DNA of 26,952 nucleotides from Scatomorpha merdigallinarum. Its GTDB lineage: Bacteria > Bacillota > Clostridia > Oscillospirales > Oscillospiraceae. Numbering within the stretch: position 1 is the first letter of the stretch; the number at the start of each line of letters is the position of its first letter. Below the pieces are notes generated by a model. It was not told where the DNA came from and ran no database searches. It saw only the letters and a program-made list of their open reading frames with translations. Positions 12,836 through 21,190 of this stretch are shown one piece after another. Both the position numbers and the translations under genes were made by a program. The DNA lies in contig DVJA01000085.1 in the NCBI GenBank assembly GCA_018710885.1, positions 1-26,952 of the forward strand, in the 5' to 3' direction.

Positions 12836-13815
12836 ACGCAGACCTTATAACCAAAGCTATGGGCGAGCTGGACTTGAAGTACGTGGACGAGGCCGCTGCC
12901 TACACCCGGCCGCGCAGGCGGCGCGTGTTGAGACTGGCCGTGGCCATAGTGGCGGCAGCGCTGCTGCTGGGCGCCGGCACAGTGGGCGTGGCTTCGACCG
13001 TATACGGACGGAACCTCGGCGACGTGCTCGGGATGCTATGGCAGGAGGAGACCGGAGAGACCATGCGTGACGAGCAGGCCGCGATAATCGCGGGCATGGT
13101 GCAAGAAGTGGGCGTGAGCCGCTCGGCGGGCGGCGTCACGGCGACTGTCACCTCGGCGCGCGTGAGCGACAGGAGTATCTGGCTGCTGCTGCGCATGGAG
13201 GGCGAGGCGCTGAACGGCTGCGGCGGGCTGATAGCGCAGGAATTGGCGTTGAGTGTGGACGGCAAGGTAGTTGATAACAGTTCCACAGGGCTCGAATACA
13301 TCGGTCTGGACGGCGACGGCGCGCAGCTCTACATGGTACACTATAGCGCTCCCGAGCCAGGGCAGAACTGGGACTCAAATTTGGATGTCGAGATTAAGCT
13401 CGGTGACCTGGCCACGGGACTTTACCCGGAGGAAATAGTGGTTCCGGGCGACTGGAGCATGTCCTTCGGGCTGGACTACGTCCCGGAGACGGACTCGATA
13501 GCGCTCGCGGACGCCACGGTGCGCGTCTACGACCGCACGAGGGAAGAACACGTCGATGCGCACCTCACGCAGATAGTTGTGACGAGCACAGGCTTCAGCT
13601 TCAACTGCGACGTTGACCCGGAGTACAGCGGGTTTGACGTGTGCCTGGTAGAAGTCGTATTGGGAGACGGCTCCGCATCATATCCCGGCTTGGCCTATAC
13701 TGCCGCCAACCCGGACGGCGCGATCTGGAGCGTGAGCGGCGAATGGCGCTTCCCGCTGGATTTGCAGGACATAAGCGCACTGCGCGTGAACATGTACACG
13801 ATACCGGTGCGGTGA
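12832..13815 (+). CDS. Membrane anti-sigma factor, DUF4179-like (pair 1)
   Basis: A 327-residue single-pass protein. A short cytoplasmic segment (about 1-30; MGELDLKYVDEAAAYTRPRR) probably binds the sigma factor. One transmembrane helix follows (about 31-56; LAVAIVAAALLLGAGTVGVA), then a roughly 265-residue extracytoplasmic beta-rich domain (GVTATVTSARVSDRSIWLLL, then the end ISALRVNMYTIPVR). No HxxxCxxC zinc anti-sigma motif is present. The layout fits the DUF4179 family found next to clostridial ECF factors. It overlaps the sigma gene by four bases. The protein at 22574-23569 shares the N-terminus, the TVGVAST.YG...LGMLW juxtamembrane motif and the C-terminal ending. The ligand of the ectodomain is unknown. 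Confidence 0.82.
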   Translation: MNADLITKAMGELDLKYVDEAAAYTRPRRRRVLRLAVAIVAAALLLGAGTVGVASTVYGRNLGDVLGMLWQEETGETMRDEQAAIIAGMVQEVGVSRSAGGVTATVTSARVSDRSIWLLLRMEGEALNGCGGLIAQELALSVDGKVVDNSSTGLEYIGLDGDGAQLYMVHYSAPEPGQNWDSNLDVEIKLGDLATGLYPEEIVVPGDWSMSFGLDYVPETDSIALADATVRVYDRTREEHVDAHLTQIVVTSTGFSFNCDVDPEYSGFDVCLVEVVLGDGSASYPGLAYTAANPDGAIWSVSGEWRFPLDLQDISALRVNMYTIPVR

Positions 13816-13817
13816 AT

Positions 13818-13856
13818 AAAAAACAGCCCCGCGGCTCTAAGCCGCGGGGCTATTTT
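13818..13856. terminator. Bidirectional terminator between convergent genes
   Basis: A perfect 12-base stem, AGCCCCGCGGCT (13825-13836) with AGCCGCGGGGCT (13840-13851), has a 3-base loop. TTTT follows on the plus strand and six T (13818-13823) on the minus strand. Confidence 0.92.
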
Positions 13857-13860
13857 GCTG

Positions 13861-14481
13861 TCAACGAATGAAGTTCGTCGCGTCGCTATACTCGTTTTCC
13901 GGCGGGTTTATACCATTTTGACGGCCGAGTTCTATGCATTTGAGCAGCCAGGCCATGTTGCGTGCGAGGTTGCGCATGGTCTGCAATCCCTCCGCGTCTG
14001 CTGCGGCCTGGCCGGGGGTCTGGCCGAAGGCGTCGTTCCAGTAGCTGGAGGAGACGATTGGCATTTCGCGGATGGTGAAGTACTTGTTGAGCACGTCGAA
14101 GCTGGTGACGGTGCCGGCACGGCGGGCCACGGCCACGGCTGCGGCGGGCTTGTGCCGGAAGGAATCTTGAGCGGAGTAGAAGAGGCGGTCCATGAAACTG
14201 ATGACGGAGCCGTTGGGCGAGGCATAGTAGACGGGGGTGCCGACTATGAAGCCGTCGGCAGCCTCAAGCTTGTCACGGAAGACATTCACCGCGTCGTCTA
14301 TGACGCACTTGCCGAGCTTGCCGCATGCCCCGCAGGCGCGGCAGCCGGGCACGGGCGCGGAACCGATGTGGACCAGCTCGGTCTCAATGCCGCAGCGCTG
14401 CAACTCACGCTCGCACTCGGCGAGGGCGAGATGGGTGTTGCCGCTGGCCTTGGGGCTGCCATTCAAGAGCATGACTTTCAA
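13861..14481 (-). CDS. Iron-sulfur flavoprotein / NADPH-dependent FMN reductase family
   Basis: A cytoplasmic 206-residue flavodoxin-fold protein. The FMN phosphate loop is MLLNGSPKASGNTHLAL. A compact cysteine motif C-x2-C-x2-C-x5-C (Cys47, 50, 53, 59; GCRACGACGKLGKC) is typical of the 4Fe-4S site of clostridial and archaeal iron-sulfur flavoproteins. GTPVYYASPNGSVISFMDRL is the second flavin-contact segment. Such proteins shuttle electrons from ferredoxin or reduce quinones, drugs or oxygen species; the substrate is unknown. The start is TTG at 14481 because AAAGGAGG lies 7 bases upstream; the upstream open frame would overlap the previous gene. It begins 13 bases after the EEP-family gene and ends at a shared terminator, so it is the last gene of a three-gene operon. 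Confidence 0.87.
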   Translation of the reverse strand: MKVMLLNGSPKASGNTHLALAECERELQRCGIETELVHIGSAPVPGCRACGACGKLGKCVIDDAVNVFRDKLEAADGFIVGTPVYYASPNGSVISFMDRLFYSAQDSFRHKPAAAVAVARRAGTVTSFDVLNKYFTIREMPIVSSSYWNDAFGQTPGQAAADAEGLQTMRNLARNMAWLLKCIELGRQNGINPPENEYSDATNFIR

Positions 14482-14494
14482 GTGTATTCCTCCT

Positions 14495-15556
14495 TTATTC
14501 TTCCGACAGGGAGACTTCAAGTGCGACGGGGGAGTGGTCCGAGTACTTAAAACCGGTGGGAATGGTCTGGACACTCTCCACCGTGATGTTGGGGGAGACT
14601 ATGAAACCGTCGAGCACGTAGTGCTGGGACGTTTCTGCATTGTATGGGGCATTATTCAGCCGGCAGGTAGGGCTTGTGTCGTCGTAGACAAAGCTCCAGC
14701 CCTCGGGCAGCATGTCGTCCGTGAGTACGCCCGGCGTCCAGAATTCGGCGTTCAGCATGGGCCAGCGCTCGAGTGTGCCGGGGAAGGTCTGGTTGAAGTC
14801 GCCTCCTGCTATGACGTAGTTGCCTGCGGCGTACTCGCTCTCGAGCACTTCGAGCAGCATCTCGGTCTGGGCGGCTTTGCCCTCGCCGTCGTCGTAGGCC
14901 TCGAGGTGGAGGTTCACGACGGCGAGCTGTTCGTCCGTGCCCGGCAGGGCGTAGTGCGTCACCAGCAGGCAGCGCTTGAGGTTCGCCGTGCGCAACGGCC
15001 AGGAAAAGGGGCAGGGCAGTGAGATGCGCTTGGCTGCGCCTTCTATCTCAAAGTCAGACATGGTCATAATACCGCTGTTTATCCGGCCCATCGGCGGCCA
15101 GGGAAAGGGCACAAAAGGGCAGTAGTAATTCAGGGCATATACGCTCGTGGCCACGCCAAGCGTCTCGGAGATGCCGCGCACCTCGTCGGCGCGGTAGCTG
15201 CGCGCGGAGTCGGAGTCAGCCTCCTGGATGAGATATATGTCCGCGTCGCGCTCGCTGAGCGTGTCCAGCACGCCGTCATAGTACTCTTCAAAGCGCTCGC
15301 GGCCGGGTTTGTCGGAACCCGTGCCGCCGTCCATGACGAAGTCCTCATACTGACCCAGCCCGCAATAGCCTATGTTCCAACTCAGGAGACTTATGCTGCT
15401 CCCGGGCTTGGTAGCGTCGCCGTAGCTGTAAGGAGCAAGCGTTTCTACGTTATTGGGGCGGTATTCCGTAGGTGTTAGGAAAATTACTAGTGCCAATGCC
15501 AGCGCAACAACTGCGCAGAGCACAATTATGGCAATTTTAAGTACTTTGCGCCCCAT
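14495..15556 (-). CDS. Membrane-anchored endonuclease/exonuclease/phosphatase-family hydrolase
   Basis: The 353-residue protein begins with one N-terminal hydrophobic segment (about 5-28; IAIIVLCAVVALALALVIFL) as signal anchor, placing the catalytic domain outside. EEP-fold motifs follow in order: SLLSWNIGYCG, IYLIQEADSDSARSY (metal-binding Glu), VVNLHLEAYD, AGGDFNQTFPG (Asp/Asn pair), HYVLDGFIVS and KYSDHSPVALEV (catalytic Asp-His). The family includes nucleases, sphingomyelinases and inositol phosphatases; extracellular phosphodiester cleavage is inferred, substrate unknown. The ATG lies 6 bases after the stop of the metallo-hydrolase gene with no clear ribosome binding site, so translation is probably coupled. 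Confidence 0.87.
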   Translation of the reverse strand: MGRKVLKIAIIVLCAVVALALALVIFLTPTEYRPNNVETLAPYSYGDATKPGSSISLLSWNIGYCGLGQYEDFVMDGGTGSDKPGRERFEEYYDGVLDTLSERDADIYLIQEADSDSARSYRADEVRGISETLGVATSVYALNYYCPFVPFPWPPMGRINSGIMTMSDFEIEGAAKRISLPCPFSWPLRTANLKRCLLVTHYALPGTDEQLAVVNLHLEAYDDGEGKAAQTEMLLEVLESEYAAGNYVIAGGDFNQTFPGTLERWPMLNAEFWTPGVLTDDMLPEGWSFVYDDTSPTCRLNNAPYNAETSQHYVLDGFIVSPNITVESVQTIPTGFKYSDHSPVALEVSLSEE

Positions 15557-15562
15557 GGCAGG

Positions 15563-16540
15563 TCAGACGGAGTAATAGCGCCAGATTGTGCCGTCGAGCT
15601 CGCGGCGTACGCGGTTACGGGCCAGGAGGTATTCAAGGTGAGCGGCGGCTTCACCCACGGCAAACCACTTCTGAGTGAGCGGGAAGTCGGCCCAGGAGTT
15701 GGTCTTGCCGTGCACACGCCAGGTCATTTTGCCGGCCAGCTCGTAGGTGCTGCTGCCCGGGTTGACGTCCAGAACGTCGAGCAGTTCGCGTATACGCGCG
15801 CCGTGGTGCTCTATGATGGTGCCGACGCGCTCGGCCACGGTGCTCGTCACTTGGCGGTGCGCCGGGAGGGGCAGGCGTATGTCGTATATGCTGATGTCCA
15901 TGAGGCTGTGAACATAGTGGCCCAGCGGATCGGGGAAGTTCGGCCAGCAGGTGATGTTGGGCGTGATGTTGAAGAGCACATGGTCGCCTAGGAACATTAT
16001 CTTGTTATCCCGATCGTAGAGGCAGAGATGGCCGGGAGTGTGGCCGGGGGTAGATATGGCCTGTAGGCGGTGGCCGCCGTATTCAAGTATGTCGCCGTCA
16101 GCTATGTAGGTAAAGGTTGCGAGCTTTTCTTGGCGGTACTTCTGTGACGGGTTATCTGACCAGCAGGAGAGCTCCTCGGCAGAGAAACCGTAGGTGCGGA
16201 ATTCTGCCGTGCGGTCCCAGGAGTTTGTGAGACCGTCCAGCAGCATCTCCCCGTCTGTGCGGCTTATAAAAATATGTGAGCTTGAGCTGGCCAAGTCGGG
16301 GGCCAGGCCGCTGTGGTCGGAGTGAAGGTGCGTGAGGAAGATATCGGCGTTATTCATGTCTATATCCAGCTCGTTGAGCCCGGTGGTCATGGCCTCAAGG
16401 CACTCGGGCATACGGAAACCGGTGTCTATAACGAGGCTGCGCTTGTCGTCCTTTATGACGTAGGAGTTCAGGCACCTGAGAGGATTGTTGGGCAGCGGAA
16501 CGGGTATAGTGTATATGTTGCCTTCTATGTGGTTGTACAT
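15563..16540 (-). CDS. MBL-fold metallo-hydrolase (first gene of operon)
   Basis: The 325-residue cytoplasmic protein has the metallo-beta-lactamase signature THLHSDHSGLAPD (His71, His73, Asp75, His76), preceded by SLVIDTGF. Downstream come TPGHTPGHLCLYD (third metal His), FLGDHVLF (bridging Asp) and LPLPAHR (last His), so the di-metal site is complete. A C-terminal helical extension (KWFAVGEAAAHLEYLLARNR) resembles the winged-helix-like tail of LACTB2/glyoxalase-II-type members. The substrate is not predictable. GGAGAG lies 7 bases before the ATG. It heads a tight leftward operon with the EEP-family protein and the iron-sulfur flavoprotein. Confidence 0.88.
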   Translation of the reverse strand: MYNHIEGNIYTIPVPLPNNPLRCLNSYVIKDDKRSLVIDTGFRMPECLEAMTTGLNELDIDMNNADIFLTHLHSDHSGLAPDLASSSSHIFISRTDGEMLLDGLTNSWDRTAEFRTYGFSAEELSCWSDNPSQKYRQEKLATFTYIADGDILEYGGHRLQAISTPGHTPGHLCLYDRDNKIMFLGDHVLFNITPNITCWPNFPDPLGHYVHSLMDISIYDIRLPLPAHRQVTSTVAERVGTIIEHHGARIRELLDVLDVNPGSSTYELAGKMTWRVHGKTNSWADFPLTQKWFAVGEAAAHLEYLLARNRVRRELDGTIWRYYSV

Positions 16541-16579
16541 TTTATCTCTCCATTCTGCGTGTGGTTATCAGACTTTATG

Positions 16580-16609
16580 ATTCTATCACAACTCAATAAA
16601 AGAGAACAA
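16580..16609 (-). promoter_or_regulatory. Possible promoter of the MBL-EEP-flavoprotein operon
   Basis: Reading leftward, TTGTTC (16604-16609), 18 bases, TAGAAT (16580-16585). The -10 is a good match, the -35 weak. Confidence 0.35.
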
Positions 16610-16630
16610 GAGCGGGGAGCAAAAAATTAT

Positions 16631-17056
16631 CTAACGCTTGAAAATAATAACGCCTGCTATCATCAGCGCAGCCCCCAGACCCTTGCTCCAGGTGAGCGGG
16701 ACGCGCTCGGTGCCCATGAGGCCCAGGGCGTCTATGGCGCCGGCAGTGAGCAGCTGACTCACGAGTATTACGCTCACTGCTGTGGCGGGGGTGAGCGCGT
16801 GCATGCCAAGCATGACGGTGAGCGTGATCACAAGTCCCAGCACGCCGCCGAACAGATAGAGCTTGTTCACATCGCCTATGGCGGCAAAGCTCCCGTCGCG
16901 GTGGAAGAAGAGCACCACGCAGGCCAGTATGGCCGCGGTTACCTGCACGAAGGCATTGGCCTCGCTCGTGCCTATGCCCTCACCAAGCCGCGTGTTCATC
17001 ACGCCCTGGAAGCTCATTGCGGCCCCTGCCGCTATGCATATGAGTACTCCAAACAC
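16631..17056 (-). CDS. Small DMT-superfamily transporter (YdcZ/DUF606 type)
   Basis: This hydrophobic protein of about 141 residues has about five membrane segments and a family-typical start (LICIAAGAAMSFQGVMNTRL). Further motifs are NAFVQVTAAILACVVLFF, FGGVLGLVITLTVMLGM, ATAVSVILVSQLLTAGAIDA and a terminal GAALMIAGVIIFKR. YdcZ-type proteins are half-size members that probably dimerise; the substrate is unknown. The start is uncertain: GTG at 17056 has AGGCGG 9 bases upstream and gives the family-like N-terminus, whereas TTG at 17110 adds a basic 18-residue stretch without a ribosome binding site. The 90 bases after the gene show no terminator. Confidence 0.8.
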   Translation of the reverse strand: MFGVLICIAAGAAMSFQGVMNTRLGEGIGTSEANAFVQVTAAILACVVLFFHRDGSFAAIGDVNKLYLFGGVLGLVITLTVMLGMHALTPATAVSVILVSQLLTAGAIDALGLMGTERVPLTWSKGLGAALMIAGVIIFKR

Positions 17057-17130
17057 AGCTAATCGCCGCCTTTCGTCATTTCGTTTAATCCATCGTGTGT
17101 GGACAAACAATGTTTTTTGAATAATGCCAC

Positions 17131-17159
17131 TTGTATGCCGCGCGTGGATGTGTTATAAA
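17131..17159 (+). promoter_or_regulatory. Probable promoter of the ACT protein-hom operon, with flanking inverted repeat
   Basis: TTGTAT (17131-17136), 17 bases, TATAAA (17154-17159). A perfect 7-base inverted repeat, GCCGCGC (17137-17143) and GCGCGGC (17166-17172), brackets the -10 and could be an operator or a leader hairpin. Confidence 0.5.
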
Positions 17160-17217
17160 TAATGTGCGCGGCTAAGAAACATTCGGCCGCCCAGTAAAGA
17201 CGTTAAGGAGGTGCCCT

Positions 17218-17664
17218 ATGACAGCAAAGGCCAAGCCTAAGTACTACCTGGTCGAGGCCGGAGTACTGCCAGAGGTGTTCATCAAAGTCACTGAGGCCCG
17301 GGAACTTTTGGAGACCGGAGAAGTGCGCACAGTGGCCGAAGCAGTCGAGCGCGTCGGCATTTCACGCAGCGCCTTTTACAAGTACAAAGACTCAATTATG
17401 CCCTTCAGGGACATGCGCCACGGCAGCATTGTGACCTTCAACGCGCTTCTGCGCGACAAGAAGGGAGTTCTCAGCTCACTGCTCACTATTTTTGCCGATA
17501 GCGGCGCCAATATTCTTACGATAAATCAAAGCATACCCAATAACGGCACGGCTCAGGTGACCATCTCCGCGATCACCGAAAACATGAGCATAAGCATGGA
17601 CGAGCTCCTAAACGCGGCGCGCACGCTCTACGGCGTCATCAGGTTTGACGCCCTGGCCGGCTGA
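17218..17664 (+). CDS. ACT domain-containing protein (UPF0735/PheB type)
   Basis: A cytoplasmic 148-residue protein. An N-terminal helix-turn-helix-like segment (about 20-60; VAEAVERVGISRSAFYKYKD) is followed by an ACT domain (about 70-148; VTFNALLRDKKGVLSSLLTI, then SGANILTINQSIPNNGTAQV). ACT domains bind amino acids and control enzymes or transcription of their pathways. This family (PheB in Bacillus) commonly sits before homoserine dehydrogenase, as here with a 19-base gap, so an amino-acid-responsive regulatory role in the threonine/aspartate branch is inferred. AAGGAGGTG precedes the ATG by 5 bases. Confidence 0.9.
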   Translation: MTAKAKPKYYLVEAGVLPEVFIKVTEARELLETGEVRTVAEAVERVGISRSAFYKYKDSIMPFRDMRHGSIVTFNALLRDKKGVLSSLLTIFADSGANILTINQSIPNNGTAQVTISAITENMSISMDELLNAARTLYGVIRFDALAG

Positions 17665-17683
17665 GGGACGAGGGGGAGAAGAT

Positions 17684-18895
17684 ATGGTCAAAGTTGCAAT
17701 ACTCGGGATAGGCGTCGTGGGCGGCGGCACGGTGGAAGTGCTTACCAAAAATCGTGATCTCATCGCACGCCGGGCGGGCAGTGAGATAGAGGTAAAATAC
17801 ATCCTCTGCCGCAAGCCCAGGCCCGACCATCCGTTTGCAAATCTCATTGTCCACGACATAGAGACTATCGCCAACGACCCGGAGGTCAAGGTGGTGGCCG
17901 AGTGCATAGGCGGCGCGACGCTGGCCTACGAGTATGACAAGCGCTGCCTGGAAGCCGGCAAGAGCGTGGTCACATCCAACAAGGAGCTGGTTGCGGAAAA
18001 GGGCCTTGAGCTCACCGCGCTCGCGCGCCGTAAGGGCGTGAACTTCCTCTTCGAGGCCAGCGTCGGTGGCGGTATACCGATACTGCGGCCCATCTGCCAG
18101 TGCCTTGCGGCCAACGAGATCAGTTCCGTGTGCGGCATACTCAACGGCACCACGAACTATATCCTCACCGAGATGATACAGATGGGCAAGAGCTTTGAGC
18201 AGGCCCTGCGCGAAGCGCAGCAGAAGGGCTATGCCGAGGCAGATCCCACCGCGGACGTGGAAGGTATAGACGCCGGGCGCAAGATCTGCATCCTGGCCGA
18301 CCTCTGCTTTGGCAAGAACGTCTCGCCCAGCGCCATAACCACCGAGGGTATCACCCACATCACCCCCGCGGACATAGAGTGCGCGCGTGCGCTCGGCTAC
18401 AAGATAAAGCTCCTGGGCCGCGCGATGCGCACGGGGCCGAACAGTGTGACGGCCTTTGTCGCGCCGCACCTCATCAGCAGGAGCGCGCCCCTGGCCAACG
18501 TGGACGGAGTCATGAACGGCATCTCGGTGCGCGGCGACGCAGTGGGCGAGGCCATGTTCTTCGGACCCGGCGCGGGCAGCCTGCCCACGGCGAGCGCGGT
18601 GGCAGCGGATATCATTGACTGCGTGCGCGACCCCCAGACCCGCACCTACACCGGCTGGTGGCCGTCCGAGCCCGGCTATGTCACGGCGCCGGACAAGATA
18701 TCCTGCCGTTGGATGGTGCGCACGGCCTCGCCGCTTGCGGACATAGCCGCCGCCTTCTCCGGCGTGCGATTTATCAACACGCCCAACGCCGCGGCGGGAG
18801 AGTACGCCTTTGTGACGGGCTACATGACCGGCGAAGAGCTCAAGACGAAGACGGCCAACATGGACGTGAGGGCGCGCTACCGCGTGCTCGACTGA
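17684..18895 (+). CDS. hom: Homoserine dehydrogenase
   Basis: Converts aspartate semialdehyde to homoserine with NAD(P)H, the entry to threonine and methionine synthesis. The 403-residue protein has the Rossmann dinucleotide motif VAILGIGVVGGGTVEVL at the N-terminus, TSNKELVAEKG (catalytic-region Lys), and the signature GILNGTTNYILTEMIQMGKS...AEADPTADVEG of the substrate domain. Bacillus Hom is about 430 residues with a C-terminal ACT domain. Here the end (INTPNAAAGEYAFVTGYMTG...RARYRVLD) is shorter, so the regulatory domain looks reduced, and control may instead lie in the preceding ACT protein (inference). ATG at 17684 has GGGGGAG 7 bases upstream. Aspartokinase follows after 72 bases, which contain a lone TATAAT (18917-18922). 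Confidence 0.95.
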   Translation: MVKVAILGIGVVGGGTVEVLTKNRDLIARRAGSEIEVKYILCRKPRPDHPFANLIVHDIETIANDPEVKVVAECIGGATLAYEYDKRCLEAGKSVVTSNKELVAEKGLELTALARRKGVNFLFEASVGGGIPILRPICQCLAANEISSVCGILNGTTNYILTEMIQMGKSFEQALREAQQKGYAEADPTADVEGIDAGRKICILADLCFGKNVSPSAITTEGITHITPADIECARALGYKIKLLGRAMRTGPNSVTAFVAPHLISRSAPLANVDGVMNGISVRGDAVGEAMFFGPGAGSLPTASAVAADIIDCVRDPQTRTYTGWWPSEPGYVTAPDKISCRWMVRTASPLADIAAAFSGVRFINTPNAAAGEYAFVTGYMTGEELKTKTANMDVRARYRVLD

Positions 18896-18967
18896 GCGCA
18901 CGGCCGCTCCGGGCATATAATGTAACGGCTCAATGCCGCTCAACAGTTTATTGGAGGGACATACCCC

Positions 18968-20173
<1,206 letters not shown>

Positions 20174-20183
20174 AAATCGTTTA

Positions 20184-20203
20184 GGGGGGGACTTTGTCCC
20201 CCC
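20184..20203 (+). terminator. G/C-run hairpin after aspartokinase, possible weak terminator
   Basis: GGGGGGAC (20185-20192) pairs with GTCCCCCC (20196-20203) over TTT. No T-run follows (TGCATCGC), so termination is uncertain. Confidence 0.4.
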
Positions 20204-20253
20204 TGCATCGCATTTATAAATGCTGATGAAAAAAGAGCTGGGAGGGAGCGGCT

Positions 20254-21129
20254 TTGTACGAACTTATAAAAATCACTGAGCAGTCATACTACATAGACTG
20301 TCCCGTGAAAATCGGCATTTACGACACGGGGGACGGGGTGTACCTCATTGACGCCGGCGGGGACAAGGACGCGGGCAGGCGCGTGCGCAAAATCCTCGAC
20401 GAGCACGGCTGGAAATTACTTGGCATACTCGTCACGCACTCGAACGCCGACCACATAGGCGGCTGCCAGTACCTGCAAAAGCAGACCGGGTGCCGCGTAT
20501 TCGCTCCGGGTGTCGAGGCGCAGTTCACGCGCACGCCTCTGCTCGAGCCGAGTTTCCTCTACGGAGCTTACCCCCCGAAACCGCTCCGGCACAAGTTCCT
20601 CATGGCGCAGAGCTGCGACTGTGAGGACGTGACCAGCCCGCAGTTCCCGGGCGAGGTGCGCGTCCTGCCGCTGCCCGGCCACTTCTTTGACCAGGTGGGA
20701 TACCTCCTGCCCGACGGCACGGCCTTCATCGCCGACTGCGTCTCGAGCCCCGAAACGCTTGAGAAATACGGCTTCCCCTTCATCTACGACGTGCAGGCGT
20801 ATCTGGATACGCTGGACGGCCTGGCATCCATACCGGCCCAATACTTCGTACCGGCCCACGCGCCGGCAGCGGAGGACATAGCCCCGCTGGCACGCATCAA
20901 CCGTGAACGTATAGAGCGCCTGGGAGAGCTGGTGCTGAGGCTATGCGTGGAGCCGCGCGGCTTTGAGGACATGCTCAAGCTGGCCTTTGACCACTTCGGC
21001 CTCGAGCTCAACTTCCAGCAGTACGCCCTCGTCGGTAGCACGCTGCGGAGCTTCCTGGCCTGGCATCTGGACGCCGGAAGAGTGAGCGCCGAATTCATTG
21101 AAAACCGCCTGCTGTGGAGGGCGGTATAA
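20254..21129 (+). CDS. MBL-fold metallo-hydrolase with Asn in the first metal motif
   Basis: The 291-residue cytoplasmic protein has the metallo-beta-lactamase pattern, but the usual HxHxDH reads H-S-N-A-D-H (His62, Asn64, Asp66, His67). Later conserved parts are LPLPGHFFDQVGYLL, AFIADCVSS and YFVPAHAPA. The Asn for His change occurs in some members and could leave one metal position weak or empty. A C-terminal helical domain (about 215-291) follows. The start is TTG at 20254 with GGGAGGGAGC just upstream. It is unrelated in detail to the protein at 15563-16540. The substrate is unknown. Confidence 0.85.
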   Translation: MYELIKITEQSYYIDCPVKIGIYDTGDGVYLIDAGGDKDAGRRVRKILDEHGWKLLGILVTHSNADHIGGCQYLQKQTGCRVFAPGVEAQFTRTPLLEPSFLYGAYPPKPLRHKFLMAQSCDCEDVTSPQFPGEVRVLPLPGHFFDQVGYLLPDGTAFIADCVSSPETLEKYGFPFIYDVQAYLDTLDGLASIPAQYFVPAHAPAAEDIAPLARINRERIERLGELVLRLCVEPRGFEDMLKLAFDHFGLELNFQQYALVGSTLRSFLAWHLDAGRVSAEFIENRLLWRAV

Positions 21130-21142
21130 ATAGGAACAAACA

Positions 21143-21186
21143 CACCTCCCTGACGTCTAGCTTATAGAACCGACGCCGGGGAGGTG
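21143..21186 (+). promoter_or_regulatory. Hairpin able to hide the vanZ-gene ribosome binding site
   Basis: CACCTCCC (21143-21150) is perfectly complementary to GGGAGGTG (21179-21186), the ribosome binding site four bases before ATG 21191. Inner pairing CGTC (21154-21157) with GACG (21172-21175) extends the structure. It may switch translation on or off, or weakly terminate upstream transcripts. Confidence 0.5.
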
Positions 21187-21190
21187 CTTT

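Noticed and set aside
17137..17217. Lysine riboswitch or T-box leader before the hom/lysC genes
   Set aside because: The leader is too short (about 50 bases from the predicted start point to the ATG), and neither the T-box sequence nor a lysine-riboswitch core was seen here or before lysC.
18917..18922. TATAAT between hom and lysC as a separate promoter
   Set aside because: No -35 box at 16-18 bases; the 72-base gap is compatible with co-transcription.
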